Assembly: GCA_013816265.1 (NCBI GenBank)
Contig: JACDES010000009.1
Location: forward strand, 1 to 44,107
Reading direction: 5' to 3'
From: Parachlamydiaceae bacterium
Lineage (GTDB): Bacteria; Chlamydiota; Chlamydiia; Chlamydiales; Parachlamydiaceae
DNA length: 44,107 bases
Shown: in pieces, positions 26,787 to 35,496 of the stretch
Numbering within the stretch: the first letter of the stretch is position 1
How the letters are laid out: every line of letters starts with the position of its first letter
Notes under the pieces: model-generated
What the model saw: only the letters and a program-made list of their open reading frames with translations
The model's database searches: none
Told to the model about the DNA's origin: nothing
Position numbers and translations under genes: made by a program

Positions 26787-29700
26787 ATGGAAAAAAGTAA
26801 TCTAGAAATGACAGTTCGAAAGGATAAAATGAAGCATAATTCAGGCTTGAAGGATTGTGTCAATTTATCTTCTCCAACAACTCTTTCAAGGTTTAATGTA
26901 CTAGATCGAAATTTAATCACACATCAACATTATTTACTCGAAGCCTCTGCAGGAACCGGCAAAACTTTTTCAATACAAAATATTGTCGTACGACTCCTCA
27001 TAGAAACAAATTCAATTCATAAAGAACCATTAGATTTAAGTAAAATATTAGTGGTTACCTTCACACGTGCCGCTGCCCGAGATTTGCGTTCTCGCATTCG
27101 TTTAAATATTGAACAAACTCTAAATTTTGTGAATCAATGGCTTCATAATGAATCAGTCGACGTTGATATACCAGACTACATTTCAGCTTTACTAGAGATG
27201 GGTGTTGAATGTGTGACACAAGTCAAGAAAAGATTGCAACAGGCTTTGTTTTCATTCGATCAAGCACAAATCTTTACAATTCATTCATTTTGTGCACGAA
27301 TGCTCAAACAATATGCTCTTGAAAGCGATATGGGCTTTCAACTTGATAGTGGTGAAGAAGCATTACCTTCAACAGAATTAAAGAGTCTCATTCGTGACTT
27401 CTTTCGTACTGAAATACGTCCTGAAATATATAGTGCTGCACAATTGGAGATTATTCTTAAAAACGATCCCGAACAAAAAAAACTTTTAAGTACTATCAAA
27501 AGTGGATATGAGATAATAAAACCTCTCGCATTTCATGAATTATTTATTCAATTTTCTGATCAGATTCGAAGGCTAAAAGAAAAGTTTGATATTAGTTCTA
27601 AAGAGCTAATTGATGACTTTAAGGCCCAACACGATTCATATCGTAGCATTAAGGGTGAGTCTAAAGCAGATACATTAGCTAAGGCTTTAAGATTCGCCGC
27701 ATTATTCGATAAGAAAGAAATAACATATTCAGATTTCGATGATATCATTAGAGACGGTCTCATATGGATTATAGCTTTTGATCCTACACTTTTGAAAGAG
27801 CGGGCATCCATTCCCAAAAAGCTTAATTATTCCGACTTTATAGATGAATTGGAAAAATTATATGAAGTATATCAGCAGGCTAGCGACTTCCCAGTATTGC
27901 TTGCACGCATTGCCAATGACTGCCAAAAACTTTTTAGGCGTCATCAAAAGGAAGAAGAAAAACTGTCTCCCGATGATCTTCTAAAGAAAATGGATTCTGC
28001 TCTAAATCAACCTTCATTCCTAAATCTTATTCAATCAAATTTTCAAGCGGCCATTATTGATGAATTTCAGGATACAGATCCTTTGCAGTGGCAAATTTTT
28101 CGTCGATTATTTCTTCCCGCGGATAACACGTGGTATGGATATTTGTATTTAGTTGGGGACCCAAAACAATCGATTTATTCTTTTCGACAAGCAGATATTT
28201 ATACTTATCTTTCGGCTGCCAATGCACTAGGTTCCAAATATTGTTATTCATTAGATACAAATTATCGTTCACAACCCTCTTTAGTTCATGCCCTCAACAC
28301 CCTTTTTTCAGATGAACATATACCATCGTTGATTCCATTACCTAAACATAATACCTCGTTACTATATCATCCTGTAAATGCAGCAAAGAATGCTAAATCC
28401 TATTTGTTTAAGGATGAAAGAAGCCCTATACATTTTTTTATTGGGGAAGGGCAATCCATCCAAAAAGCCTCCCTCAATGAATTTGAAAGATTATATTATT
28501 TCCCTTTTATTGCTGATGAAATTCTGACCCTCGTAAAAGATTCTGAAATCAAATTTAATCAAGTCGCTGTATTAGTTAGGGATCGTTATCAAGCACTACG
28601 ATTAACAGCATATTTTGAAACGAGAAAAATTCCTTACACAAACCAGAGAGGTACCACTCTAGTTGATTCACAAGCATTAGCGTCCTTCATAGACGTGATT
28701 CGAGCAATTTTGCATCCACGTGATATAGGAGCAGTTAAAGCGGCATTAGGTAGTACTTTATTGGGATGGACAAAGTTAGAATTTAACAGTTCAGAAAACT
28801 TCGATAAAGCGATTACTCAATTCAAACAATTGCACAAGGTATTGTATGATGTTGGATTCTCGCAATTTTTTCATGAATTCCTTCAAAGTTGTTGGCATCA
28901 AGATCATTTATCAGTTGTAGAACGTATTCTGAAAAGAGAAATCGGAATTGATTTATTTCACGATTTGCAACAGGTTGCAGATATTATCAATGATCATCAA
29001 AATATTGAATGGAATACGCCTGAGGGGTTAGTTCCATTCTTAGATCGACTCAGCATTTGGGAAGAAAATGATGACGAGAGAATTAAGAAGCGTCAAGATC
29101 CTGCCAAAAATGGGGTTAAGATATTAACATTGCATGTGAGTAAAGGACTCGAATTTGATATTGTGTTTGCTTTGGGTCTTGTTAATCGTCAACAAATTAG
29201 AGATAACTTAATACCACGCGAAGTTGATGGAAAAGTTTGTCTTATTCCCATGATAGGTGAACGTGAAAAATATCAAGATTATTTTGACGAGATTGATGCT
29301 GAAAAAATGAGACAACTCTACGTTGCTATGACGAGAGCTAAATATCGGTTATATGTTCCAATTGCGGTATCCTTATCCGAAGAACTAAAAATTGGGGACG
29401 CTTCTCCAATGGATTTATTTTTCTCTAGATTAGGGAAATACTCATTAAATACACGCGACATTTATAAAAGGATAGTTGAGTTTGATTGGAATAGTTTTAA
29501 GGGATATTTAGATACTGTTGGCAAAAATAATGGGATGACCTATTCATTGCTCAAGCCAAAAGAAGATTCTTCAATACATTTAATAGCGCAGGATAAGTTG
29601 GCGCATCAATTAATAGCACCCAAAGATGTTCAGGTGCCGGGTTTACCTTCTTTTATATCCTCATTTACAAGTTTAATGCATAATTTTATAAATACCTCTC

Positions 29701-30386
29701 TAGAGAAAAAATCCCCCTATGATTATTTGCAAAGTGAAAAGAATATCCACAATTTACCAGCAAATCAGGAAACCGGTATTTTGCTGCATCACATATTGGA
29801 AAAAATATCATTTAATGACTTTGCAAAACTTGAAAATAGTGATCAAGCAATTGCTTTGATTCAAACGTATTTACAATATACAAAATATAAAGAATGGGAA
29901 AGTGTCATTGGTAATCTAATATTCAATGTGCTTATGACTTCTATGCAAATTGGGGATTCGACCATTCGTTTGGCTGATATTGATTCAAATTTGATGTTTC
30001 GCGAAATGCCATTCATATTTCCTTCTGAGAAGCCATTGCCCATTGAGGGTGTGCGCTTTTCAGAGGGTTTTATTAAAGGTGTGATTGATCTAGTCTTCGA
30101 ATTTGAAGGTAAATACTACATCATTGACTGGAAAAGTAACTGGCTGGGGCACACTTCTGATAGCTATACAAATGATAATTTAAAGTTGGCAATGAATGAG
30201 AATCATTATTTTCTACAAGCTTCACTTTATACAGAAGCATTTTCACGCTATCTAAAGGTTGTGGATCCCCGTCCTTTTGACGAGTGTTTTGGAGGTGTTG
30301 TCTATTTGTTCATGCGCGGAATGCATCCAGATAGTAATACAGGAATTTACTCATTCGTTCCATCAAGTTTATATGAAGGATATTAA
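26787..30386 (+). CDS. recB: Exodeoxyribonuclease V beta subunit (RecB)
   Basis: A 1199-aa 3'-5' UvrD-type helicase with a C-terminal nuclease. Walker A ASAGTGKT is at 53-60. Further motifs in order are VVTFTRAAARDLRSRI (Ia), FTIHSFCARML, AIIDEFQDTDPLQW (II), VGDPKQSIYSFRQAD (III), LDTNYRS (IV), ILTLHVSKGLEFDIV (V) and LYVAMTRAKYRLYV (VI). The nuclease active site near residue 1090-1115 keeps GVIDLVF and IIDWKSNWLG, with the conserved D and D-x-K, so both activities should be present. The N-terminus carries about 40 extra residues before the helicase fold. Operon recC-recB-recD. Confidence 0.96.
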   Translation: MEKSNLEMTVRKDKMKHNSGLKDCVNLSSPTTLSRFNVLDRNLITHQHYLLEASAGTGKTFSIQNIVVRLLIETNSIHKEPLDLSKILVVTFTRAAARDLRSRIRLNIEQTLNFVNQWLHNESVDVDIPDYISALLEMGVECVTQVKKRLQQALFSFDQAQIFTIHSFCARMLKQYALESDMGFQLDSGEEALPSTELKSLIRDFFRTEIRPEIYSAAQLEIILKNDPEQKKLLSTIKSGYEIIKPLAFHELFIQFSDQIRRLKEKFDISSKELIDDFKAQHDSYRSIKGESKADTLAKALRFAALFDKKEITYSDFDDIIRDGLIWIIAFDPTLLKERASIPKKLNYSDFIDELEKLYEVYQQASDFPVLLARIANDCQKLFRRHQKEEEKLSPDDLLKKMDSALNQPSFLNLIQSNFQAAIIDEFQDTDPLQWQIFRRLFLPADNTWYGYLYLVGDPKQSIYSFRQADIYTYLSAANALGSKYCYSLDTNYRSQPSLVHALNTLFSDEHIPSLIPLPKHNTSLLYHPVNAAKNAKSYLFKDERSPIHFFIGEGQSIQKASLNEFERLYYFPFIADEILTLVKDSEIKFNQVAVLVRDRYQALRLTAYFETRKIPYTNQRGTTLVDSQALASFIDVIRAILHPRDIGAVKAALGSTLLGWTKLEFNSSENFDKAITQFKQLHKVLYDVGFSQFFHEFLQSCWHQDHLSVVERILKREIGIDLFHDLQQVADIINDHQNIEWNTPEGLVPFLDRLSIWEENDDERIKKRQDPAKNGVKILTLHVSKGLEFDIVFALGLVNRQQIRDNLIPREVDGKVCLIPMIGEREKYQDYFDEIDAEKMRQLYVAMTRAKYRLYVPIAVSLSEELKIGDASPMDLFFSRLGKYSLNTRDIYKRIVEFDWNSFKGYLDTVGKNNGMTYSLLKPKEDSSIHLIAQDKLAHQLIAPKDVQVPGLPSFISSFTSLMHNFINTSLEKKSPYDYLQSEKNIHNLPANQETGILLHHILEKISFNDFAKLENSDQAIALIQTYLQYTKYKEWESVIGNLIFNVLMTSMQIGDSTIRLADIDSNLMFREMPFIFPSEKPLPIEGVRFSEGFIKGVIDLVFEFEGKYYIIDWKSNWLGHTSDSYTNDNLKLAMNENHYFLQASLYTEAFSRYLKVVDPRPFDECFGGVVYLFMRGMHPDSNTGIYSFVPSSLYEGY

Positions 30387-30390
30387 GATT

Positions 30391-32259
30391 ATGCTATCTG
30401 GATTTGCTAAAACATCATTTATAAAAAACTATCAAAGTTCCCCGTGGAAAAAAACTGATTTCCAGATTGTTCCCAATTGGCCTATTTTCAAAAAATTATT
30501 AACTGAACAAAACTGTTCTTATTTAGAATATATAGTAACTCAAAAGATGCTGGAAAAGCACCCTCAAATTAATCAAAATATTGCATTGTTTGTTTGTCAT
30601 CTTATTTTAGCAGCACGAGAAGGCCATCTCTGCATTAAAATTGAGGGGGATGAATTAATACCCACCGTTGAGCAACTTTGGACATCTGAAACCTCTAAAA
30701 TGCCTGCTGAAGATGCTATTAATTTGACAAAGTTAATTATTGGAGGTTCTAAACAAATTCCTTCAGAAATTATAAAAAAACTAGAGTCAAATTCCTTAGA
30801 TGATTCTTTTATTACACCTATATGCCAATACCACAATTGTTATTATTTACAACGCCACTGGGTGTTGGAGACAATTTTGTTAAAACAGCTCATTACCCAT
30901 TCCAATACCCTTCCAAAAATTAATTTAGATTCTATAAAAATAAAAAATAGCATTCAGCAATTAATTGAAAAAAAATTATTATTAAAAGAGCAAGGAGAAG
31001 CAATTGAGAATGCTTGTATGCATCCCCTAACTCTAATTACAGGGGGTCCAGGAACGGGTAAAAGTTATACAGCAAGTCAATTGATTAGAGTTATTTGGGA
31101 GAATTTGTCCGATGGGCAAAGAAAAAATTGCAGTATCGCTCTTGCAGCCCCTACCGGAAAGGCTGTGGCAAATTTGCAGAAAAATCTAGGGAAATTAAAT
31201 ATAGAGTTGGAAGGATCTGTAATCACAGTTAAGACGTTACATTCACTTTTAGGAATTAAGAGCTCGGCTTCAAATTTCCAAGATACCCCTGCAAGAATAG
31301 GTGCAGATATTATTATTGTTGATGAGAGTTCTATGATTGATGTGAAATTGATGGTACGACTTTTCGAGTCAATTAAAGTAGGGGCGCGCGTCATTCTACT
31401 AGGTGATCAGCATCAATTACCTTCCGTGGAAGCAGGAAGTGTTTTTTTAGATCTTATTAACTATGCTAATACAAAAAAATTATTGATTCCAAGTACCAAG
31501 TTGCAAAAATGCATGAGAACAGATTTGCGTTCAATTATTGATTTTGCCCAATTAATAAAAGAAGGCAAAGCAGATCAAGTATTAGAGACCCTAAGAGATA
31601 AATTATTTCATGGAATTGAGCGTTTAAATTTTGAGATTGATAAAAATAATTTTCAGGATGCATTTCTAACCCGTACTAAAGAATATTTTCCATCCATATT
31701 AAAAGATGTTACCGCTTCAAAGGTGTTATTGGAATTGTTTCACACTATTCGCATTCTTTCTCCTATGCGTAGAGGCCCATTTGGAGTTGATTCATTAAAT
31801 AATATGTTTTGGACATATTTTAGCCGCAAGTATCAAAATCATGATGGTTGGCTAGCAGTTCCGATAATGATTGTTACAAATGATTATCGGAGTAATTTAT
31901 TTAATGGAGAGACAGGTACATTATTGCGCAAGTTACCATTGAACGATAACCAAACAAATGATTATGCAATATTTCCTTCAAGTGATACTGAAGATGGGAT
32001 TAGAAAAATATCAGCATCTCTTTTACCAAAGTATGAGTATGCCTATTGTCTTTCTGTACATAAGAGTCAAGGCAGTGAATTTGAAAAAATTGTGCTTGTG
32101 ATGCCGGAGGGTTCAGAGCTATTTGGACGTGAAATTTTTTACACGGCTGTTACGAGAGCGCGCAAAAAAATTGAAATTTATGGAACCGATGAAGTGATTT
32201 CTAAAACTATTATGCAACAAGGAATAAGATTGTCAGGAATATCTGAAAGATTAAAATAG
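30391..32259 (+). CDS. recD: Exodeoxyribonuclease V alpha subunit (RecD)
   Basis: The 5'-3' superfamily 1B helicase of RecBCD. The ATG at 30391, 4 bp after the recB stop, gives 622 aa and is preferred; ATG 30373 overlaps recB and is the alternative, while the much longer open frame from 30259 lies inside recB and is not used. Motifs are Walker A GGPGTGKS (about 218-225), PTGKAVANL, TLHSLLGI, IIIVDESSMIDV (Walker B), LLGDQHQLPSVEAG and, near the C-terminus, SVHKSQGSEFEKIV and FYTAVTRARKKI. With recC and recB the complete enzyme is encoded in one cluster. Confidence 0.95.
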   Translation: MLSGFAKTSFIKNYQSSPWKKTDFQIVPNWPIFKKLLTEQNCSYLEYIVTQKMLEKHPQINQNIALFVCHLILAAREGHLCIKIEGDELIPTVEQLWTSETSKMPAEDAINLTKLIIGGSKQIPSEIIKKLESNSLDDSFITPICQYHNCYYLQRHWVLETILLKQLITHSNTLPKINLDSIKIKNSIQQLIEKKLLLKEQGEAIENACMHPLTLITGGPGTGKSYTASQLIRVIWENLSDGQRKNCSIALAAPTGKAVANLQKNLGKLNIELEGSVITVKTLHSLLGIKSSASNFQDTPARIGADIIIVDESSMIDVKLMVRLFESIKVGARVILLGDQHQLPSVEAGSVFLDLINYANTKKLLIPSTKLQKCMRTDLRSIIDFAQLIKEGKADQVLETLRDKLFHGIERLNFEIDKNNFQDAFLTRTKEYFPSILKDVTASKVLLELFHTIRILSPMRRGPFGVDSLNNMFWTYFSRKYQNHDGWLAVPIMIVTNDYRSNLFNGETGTLLRKLPLNDNQTNDYAIFPSSDTEDGIRKISASLLPKYEYAYCLSVHKSQGSEFEKIVLVMPEGSELFGREIFYTAVTRARKKIEIYGTDEVISKTIMQQGIRLSGISERLK

Positions 32260-32316
32260 GTTAATAGATTTCTAAGATTTTGTTTGAGTCTTAAAAATAA
32301 TTCGAGAGGAAATTTT

Positions 32317-34053
32317 GTGAATTCACGCACTAAGAAGTTTTTTTCTTATTATAGACCTTACTTAGGATTGTTTTGCACTGACATGGCTTGCGCAGTTGTT
32401 GTATCTGCAATTACATTGGCACTTCCTTTATGCATACGATACATCACAAAAAATTTATTAGAACCTGGTGTGCCCGAAGCTCTGAACCAAATATACATGA
32501 TGGGGGCTATCATGTTAGGGTTGGTTGCCCTTTACACAGCATGTCACGCTTTCATTGACTATAAGGGGCATATGATGGGTGCGCTGATGGAAGCTGACAT
32601 GCGCAATGAATTATTTAACCATTACCAAAAGCTCTCATTCAATTTTTATGATGAACATAGAACTGGTCAGCTAATGACCAGAATTTCAAATGATTCATTT
32701 GATCTTTCTGAATTATATCATCACGGTCCTGAAGATATTGTCATCTCATTGCTTAATTTCATTGGTGCCTTCATCATCTTAATCAGTATCAACGTTAAGC
32801 TTACGATAATTGTCCTTCTCTTTATGCCAATTATGGCTATATATGCATTTTATTTTAGTAATAAAATGAGGGAGGCTTTAAGAAAAAGTAAGGATCGGAT
32901 CGGAGATATTAATTCACAAGTCGAGGATACATTGTCGGGTATTAGAGTAGTAAAATCCTTTACTAACGAAGAGATTGAAAAAAAGAAATTTGATTATGAA
33001 AATAAGCGTTTTGTTGAGAGTAGAAAAAATGGGTATAAAAGTGAGGCATATTTTTATGAAGGATTAATAATGTTCACACAACTCATGACCATAGCTGTTG
33101 TTATCTTTGGGGGTGTTAGTATTATTAAGGGATCTTTAGATTTGGCAGATTTATTAACCTTTTTACTTTATATAGGAATACTTATTGAGCCAATTCAAAG
33201 ACTTGGTAATTTTACTAGATTATACCAGGAAGGAATAACTGGCTTTGAGCGGTTCATGGAAGTACTAGAAGTTGAGCCTGATATAAAAGACAGTGCAAAT
33301 GCGATTGATTTAAAGAATGTGGAAGGAAATATAGAATTAAAGAATGTAAGTTTTAAGTATAAAGAAGGTTATGATCACGTTTTAAAGAACATATCATTGA
33401 ATATTAAAGTTGGAGAATATGTTGCTTTAGTAGGGCCTTCGGGAGTGGGTAAAACAACTCTGTGTTCGCTAATTCCTCGTTTTTATGAGGTTAGCGAAGG
33501 CGAAATACTACTTGATGGTAAGAATATAAGTTGTGTAACTTTGAATTCCTTAAGGAAGAATATAGGAATTGTCCAGCAAGATGTGTATCTATTTGCAGGG
33601 ACAGTTTCAGATAATATCCGTTACGGTAAACTTGAAGCAACACAAGATGAAATTATTGTAGCAGCCAAGAAGGCAAATGCGCATGATTTTATTATGAACC
33701 TACCAAATGGTTATGCGACAGATATTGGACAAAGAGGGGTAAAATTATCTGGTGGACAAAAGCAGAGGTTGAGCATCGCGCGAGTATTTTTGAAAGATCC
33801 ATCTATTATCATATTTGACGAAGCAACAAGTTCATTAGATAATGAAAGTGAGAAAGCTGTTCAAGATTCATTGGAAAAGTTAATTGTGGATAGGACAACA
33901 ATTGTCATTGCACATCGATTGTCAACGGTCAGAAATGCACAAAGAATTATTGTTTTAACTGAGAATGGAATTGATGAACAAGGGACGCATGAAGAGTTAA
34001 TTGAATTGAATGGAATTTATGCAAATTTATATAAGATGCAATTAAAAATATAA
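32317..34053 (+). CDS. ABC exporter half-transporter, MsbA type
   Basis: A 578-aa inner-membrane protein with an exporter-type membrane domain (six helices, about 1-300) fused to an ATPase domain. GTG at 32317 is chosen as start because GAGAGGA lies 6 bp upstream; an in-frame TTG at 32284 has no such site. The ATPase has Walker A GPSGVGKTT (about 373-381), the Q-loop in GIVQQDVYLF, signature LSGGQKQR (about 477), Walker B IIIFDEATSSLD and the H-loop in IAHRLST. It works as a homodimer. Lipid A-core or other lipid export is the likely role, but substrates cannot be read from sequence. A 3' fragment of this gene is duplicated at 41673-41800. Confidence 0.9.
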   Translation: MNSRTKKFFSYYRPYLGLFCTDMACAVVVSAITLALPLCIRYITKNLLEPGVPEALNQIYMMGAIMLGLVALYTACHAFIDYKGHMMGALMEADMRNELFNHYQKLSFNFYDEHRTGQLMTRISNDSFDLSELYHHGPEDIVISLLNFIGAFIILISINVKLTIIVLLFMPIMAIYAFYFSNKMREALRKSKDRIGDINSQVEDTLSGIRVVKSFTNEEIEKKKFDYENKRFVESRKNGYKSEAYFYEGLIMFTQLMTIAVVIFGGVSIIKGSLDLADLLTFLLYIGILIEPIQRLGNFTRLYQEGITGFERFMEVLEVEPDIKDSANAIDLKNVEGNIELKNVSFKYKEGYDHVLKNISLNIKVGEYVALVGPSGVGKTTLCSLIPRFYEVSEGEILLDGKNISCVTLNSLRKNIGIVQQDVYLFAGTVSDNIRYGKLEATQDEIIVAAKKANAHDFIMNLPNGYATDIGQRGVKLSGGQKQRLSIARVFLKDPSIIIFDEATSSLDNESEKAVQDSLEKLIVDRTTIVIAHRLSTVRNAQRIIVLTENGIDEQGTHEELIELNGIYANLYKMQLKI

Positions 34054-34103
34054 TACAGGAAATTATTTTTGGTTTGTATTGAGACTCATTTATTGGTAAT
34101 TAT

Positions 34104-34176
34104 GCCTAAATAGCTCAGTTGGTAGAGCAGCGCATTCGTAATGCGAAGGTCGTCAGTTCGATTCTGGCTTTAGGCA
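34104..34176 (+). tRNA. tRNA-Thr (anticodon CGT)
   Basis: A 73-nt cloverleaf. The acceptor stem GCCTAAA pairs with TTTAGGC, the D arm has GCTC/GAGC, the anticodon loop is TTCGTAA with CGT, and the T loop is TTCGATT. The discriminator base is A, and CCA is not encoded. The sequence closely resembles Escherichia coli thrW, a tRNA gene used by several integrating elements. Its last 43 bp are repeated at 37543-37585, so this is the intact end of an integrated island. Confidence 0.97.
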
Positions 34177-34400
34177 ATCTCTTGCTTAACTACTTACGAC
34201 TTAAAAACCCTCCTTGTTGTTGCTTTGTGTCAGAGAAATGTCAGGAATATACGAATTGTCATAGTCGAAATCCACAGAAAAGTTAGTCTTGATACATTTT
34301 TTTGTATTCTATAAGATTATTGGTTCAATCCACAAGACTTCTACGGTGATATTATAGCCTGTTTGTTTCTATGCTGAACTTTTGTAAAATTTTGAAAGTA

Positions 34401-34429
34401 TTGCTTAAAAAAGTTAGAACTGCTATAAT
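34401..34429 (+). promoter_or_regulatory. Strong sigma70-type promoter upstream of the small RNA
   Basis: TTGCTT at 34401-34406 and a perfect TATAAT at 34424-34429 are separated by exactly 17 bp. The bases TGC just before the -10 box add an extended -10 feature. This is the best promoter match I found in the window. Transcription should start near 34436, at the beginning of the two-hairpin RNA. Confidence 0.8.
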
Positions 34430-34435
34430 GAACAT

Positions 34436-34498
34436 ATCATCCCGCATGGCATAGCCATGCGAAGGCCACGGGTTCCGGCTCGTGGTTTCTTTTTTTTT
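34436..34498 (+). ncRNA. Predicted ~63-nt two-hairpin RNA before the NYN gene
   Basis: The predicted transcript begins after the 34401-34429 promoter and ends at a terminator, so it would be a discrete small RNA. Hairpin 1 has an 8-bp perfect stem, CGCATGGC (34443-34450) with GCCATGCG (34454-34461), and a 3-nt loop. Four nucleotides later hairpin 2 begins, CCACG (34466-34470) with CGTGG (34481-34485), extendable by G-U and G-C pairs to about 8 bp. A U-rich tract follows. The nuclease start codon lies 8 bp after the tract, so the nuclease can only be made by read-through or from another promoter. Its location suggests a partner or regulator of the nuclease; no known RNA family is recognised. 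The start point is inferred. Confidence 0.65.
34466..34498 (+). terminator. Intrinsic terminator between the small RNA and the NYN gene
   Basis: A GC-rich stem CCACG/CGTGG with inner wobble pairs is followed by TTTC and nine T (34486-34498), the clearest intrinsic terminator in the window. It lies directly before the GAGGG ribosome-binding site of the downstream CDS, so it would limit nuclease expression to read-through. Confidence 0.8.
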
Positions 34499-34506
34499 GA
34501 GGGTCA

Positions 34507-35160
34507 ATGAATTATCAGCGTGTGATCTGTTTCGTGGACGGATTTAATCTGTACCATGCAATCAATAAACTTAACACTCCTCACCTGAAATGGCTTAATC
34601 TTTGGTCTCTTGCTTCAGTTTTTATCCGTCCAAAGTCTCAAAAATTAGTGGATGTTATCTATTTTTCTGCTTACGCTGATTGGCTGCCTCAGTCTAAAAA
34701 ACGTCATACCCAATATGTTAAAGCTCTCATAACTTCTCGTGTAAGCATAGTTATGGGGAAATTTAAACAAAAAGATAGAAAATGCCCCAAATGTGGTCAT
34801 AAGTGGTGTGGTCATGAGGAAAAAGAAACTGATGTTAATATCGCTCTTGCTATGTTAGACTTGGCTTATAAAGATAAATTTGACCACGCTCTCCTTATTA
34901 CCAATGATTCCGACTTAGCTCCAGCAATTCATATGGTCCGCAAGAACTTCCCTCAGAAACAAATTACCACAATAGTTCCTCCTCACTATACGCATAGTAA
35001 TGAGTTGATTAAAGCATCTACCGAAAAAGCCAAAATCAGAGTTGATCATCTTGAAAGATGCCTTTTCCCTCCTGTCATTTATGATGCTGGTGGAAATATA
35101 GTAGTTACCCGTCCTAAAGAATACATTCCTCCTGAAGATAAAAACTTAACAACTCTTTGA
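34507..35160 (+). CDS. NYN-domain (PIN-like, LabA-type) nuclease with zinc knuckle
   Basis: A 217-aa soluble protein with a NYN domain, a PIN-fold metal-dependent ribonuclease family. Visible acidic residues are Asp11 in VDGFNLY, Asp109 in the KETDVNIA motif, and Asp134 and Asp136 in TNDSDLAP, the expected carboxylate cluster. A C-x2-C-x4-C-x-H zinc knuckle (Cys93, Cys96, Cys101, His103) is inserted just before the second catalytic Asp and may help bind RNA. After the domain (about 180) a short Pro-rich tail follows. GAGGG lies 3 bp before the ATG. It is the first gene of the tRNA-Thr island, directly preceded by a strong promoter, a structured RNA and a terminator. An RNA-cutting role is inferred from the fold; the substrate is unknown. 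Confidence 0.88.
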   Translation: MNYQRVICFVDGFNLYHAINKLNTPHLKWLNLWSLASVFIRPKSQKLVDVIYFSAYADWLPQSKKRHTQYVKALITSRVSIVMGKFKQKDRKCPKCGHKWCGHEEKETDVNIALAMLDLAYKDKFDHALLITNDSDLAPAIHMVRKNFPQKQITTIVPPHYTHSNELIKASTEKAKIRVDHLERCLFPPVIYDAGGNIVVTRPKEYIPPEDKNLTTL

Positions 35161-35292
35161 CAGACATCATTCACACTATCTCTAAGACTAATTATAATTA
35201 ACCGCATTACTATTCAGATTCTTTTCGGTAAAAGTGATAAAACATCATCACTAAGTAAAAGGTCGGTAAAATAGATAGCTTTTGCAGATTAA

Positions 35293-35460
35293 GCGAGGGA
35301 AGAATTCTCTAAACAAAACAAGAGAGAGGATGGTTACAGAACTTATCAATCTATTGATTGGATCTGGCCTTCAGATAAAACTTCAACAGGTCCCGGTAAT
35401 AGTGTATTTTATGATCCAGAACTTTCAGCAGAAAAGGTGGCGTCGGATTCTTTCAGGTAA
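35293..35460 (+). pseudogene. Coding remnant, 3' end of an unrecognised gene
   Basis: This frame is open for 55 codons up to a TAA at 35458, with protein-like composition (for example YRTYQSIDWIWPSDK and GNSVFYDPELSAEKV). It has no start codon and is preceded by a stop at 35290. An overlapping frame starting at 35282 looks less protein-like. I do not recognise the family. It is followed within 2 bp by a GC-rich hairpin, as a natural gene end would be. The remaining 35161-35292 shows only AT-rich sequence. Confidence 0.35.
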
Positions 35461-35461
35461 G

Positions 35462-35486
35462 GGCGGCCGCTGTTTTAGTGGCCGCC
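35462..35486. terminator. GC-rich hairpin between convergent genes
   Basis: GGCGGCC (35462-35468) and GGCCGCC (35480-35486) form a perfect 7-bp stem with an 11-nt loop. It is strikingly GC-rich for this genome. It lies between the plus-strand remnant and the minus-strand MerR gene, so it may stop transcripts from both sides, although neither side has a real U-tract. Confidence 0.45.
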
Positions 35487-35496
35487 GGAATTAGAA

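Noticed and set aside
30259..30390. N-terminal extension of RecD
   Set aside because: It lies within the recB coding sequence and does not resemble RecD; the family match begins after the ATG at 30391.
35282..35494. 70-aa plus-strand gene
   Set aside because: A different overlapping frame (35293-35460) has more protein-like composition; this one has a run through the GC hairpin and no ribosome-binding site.
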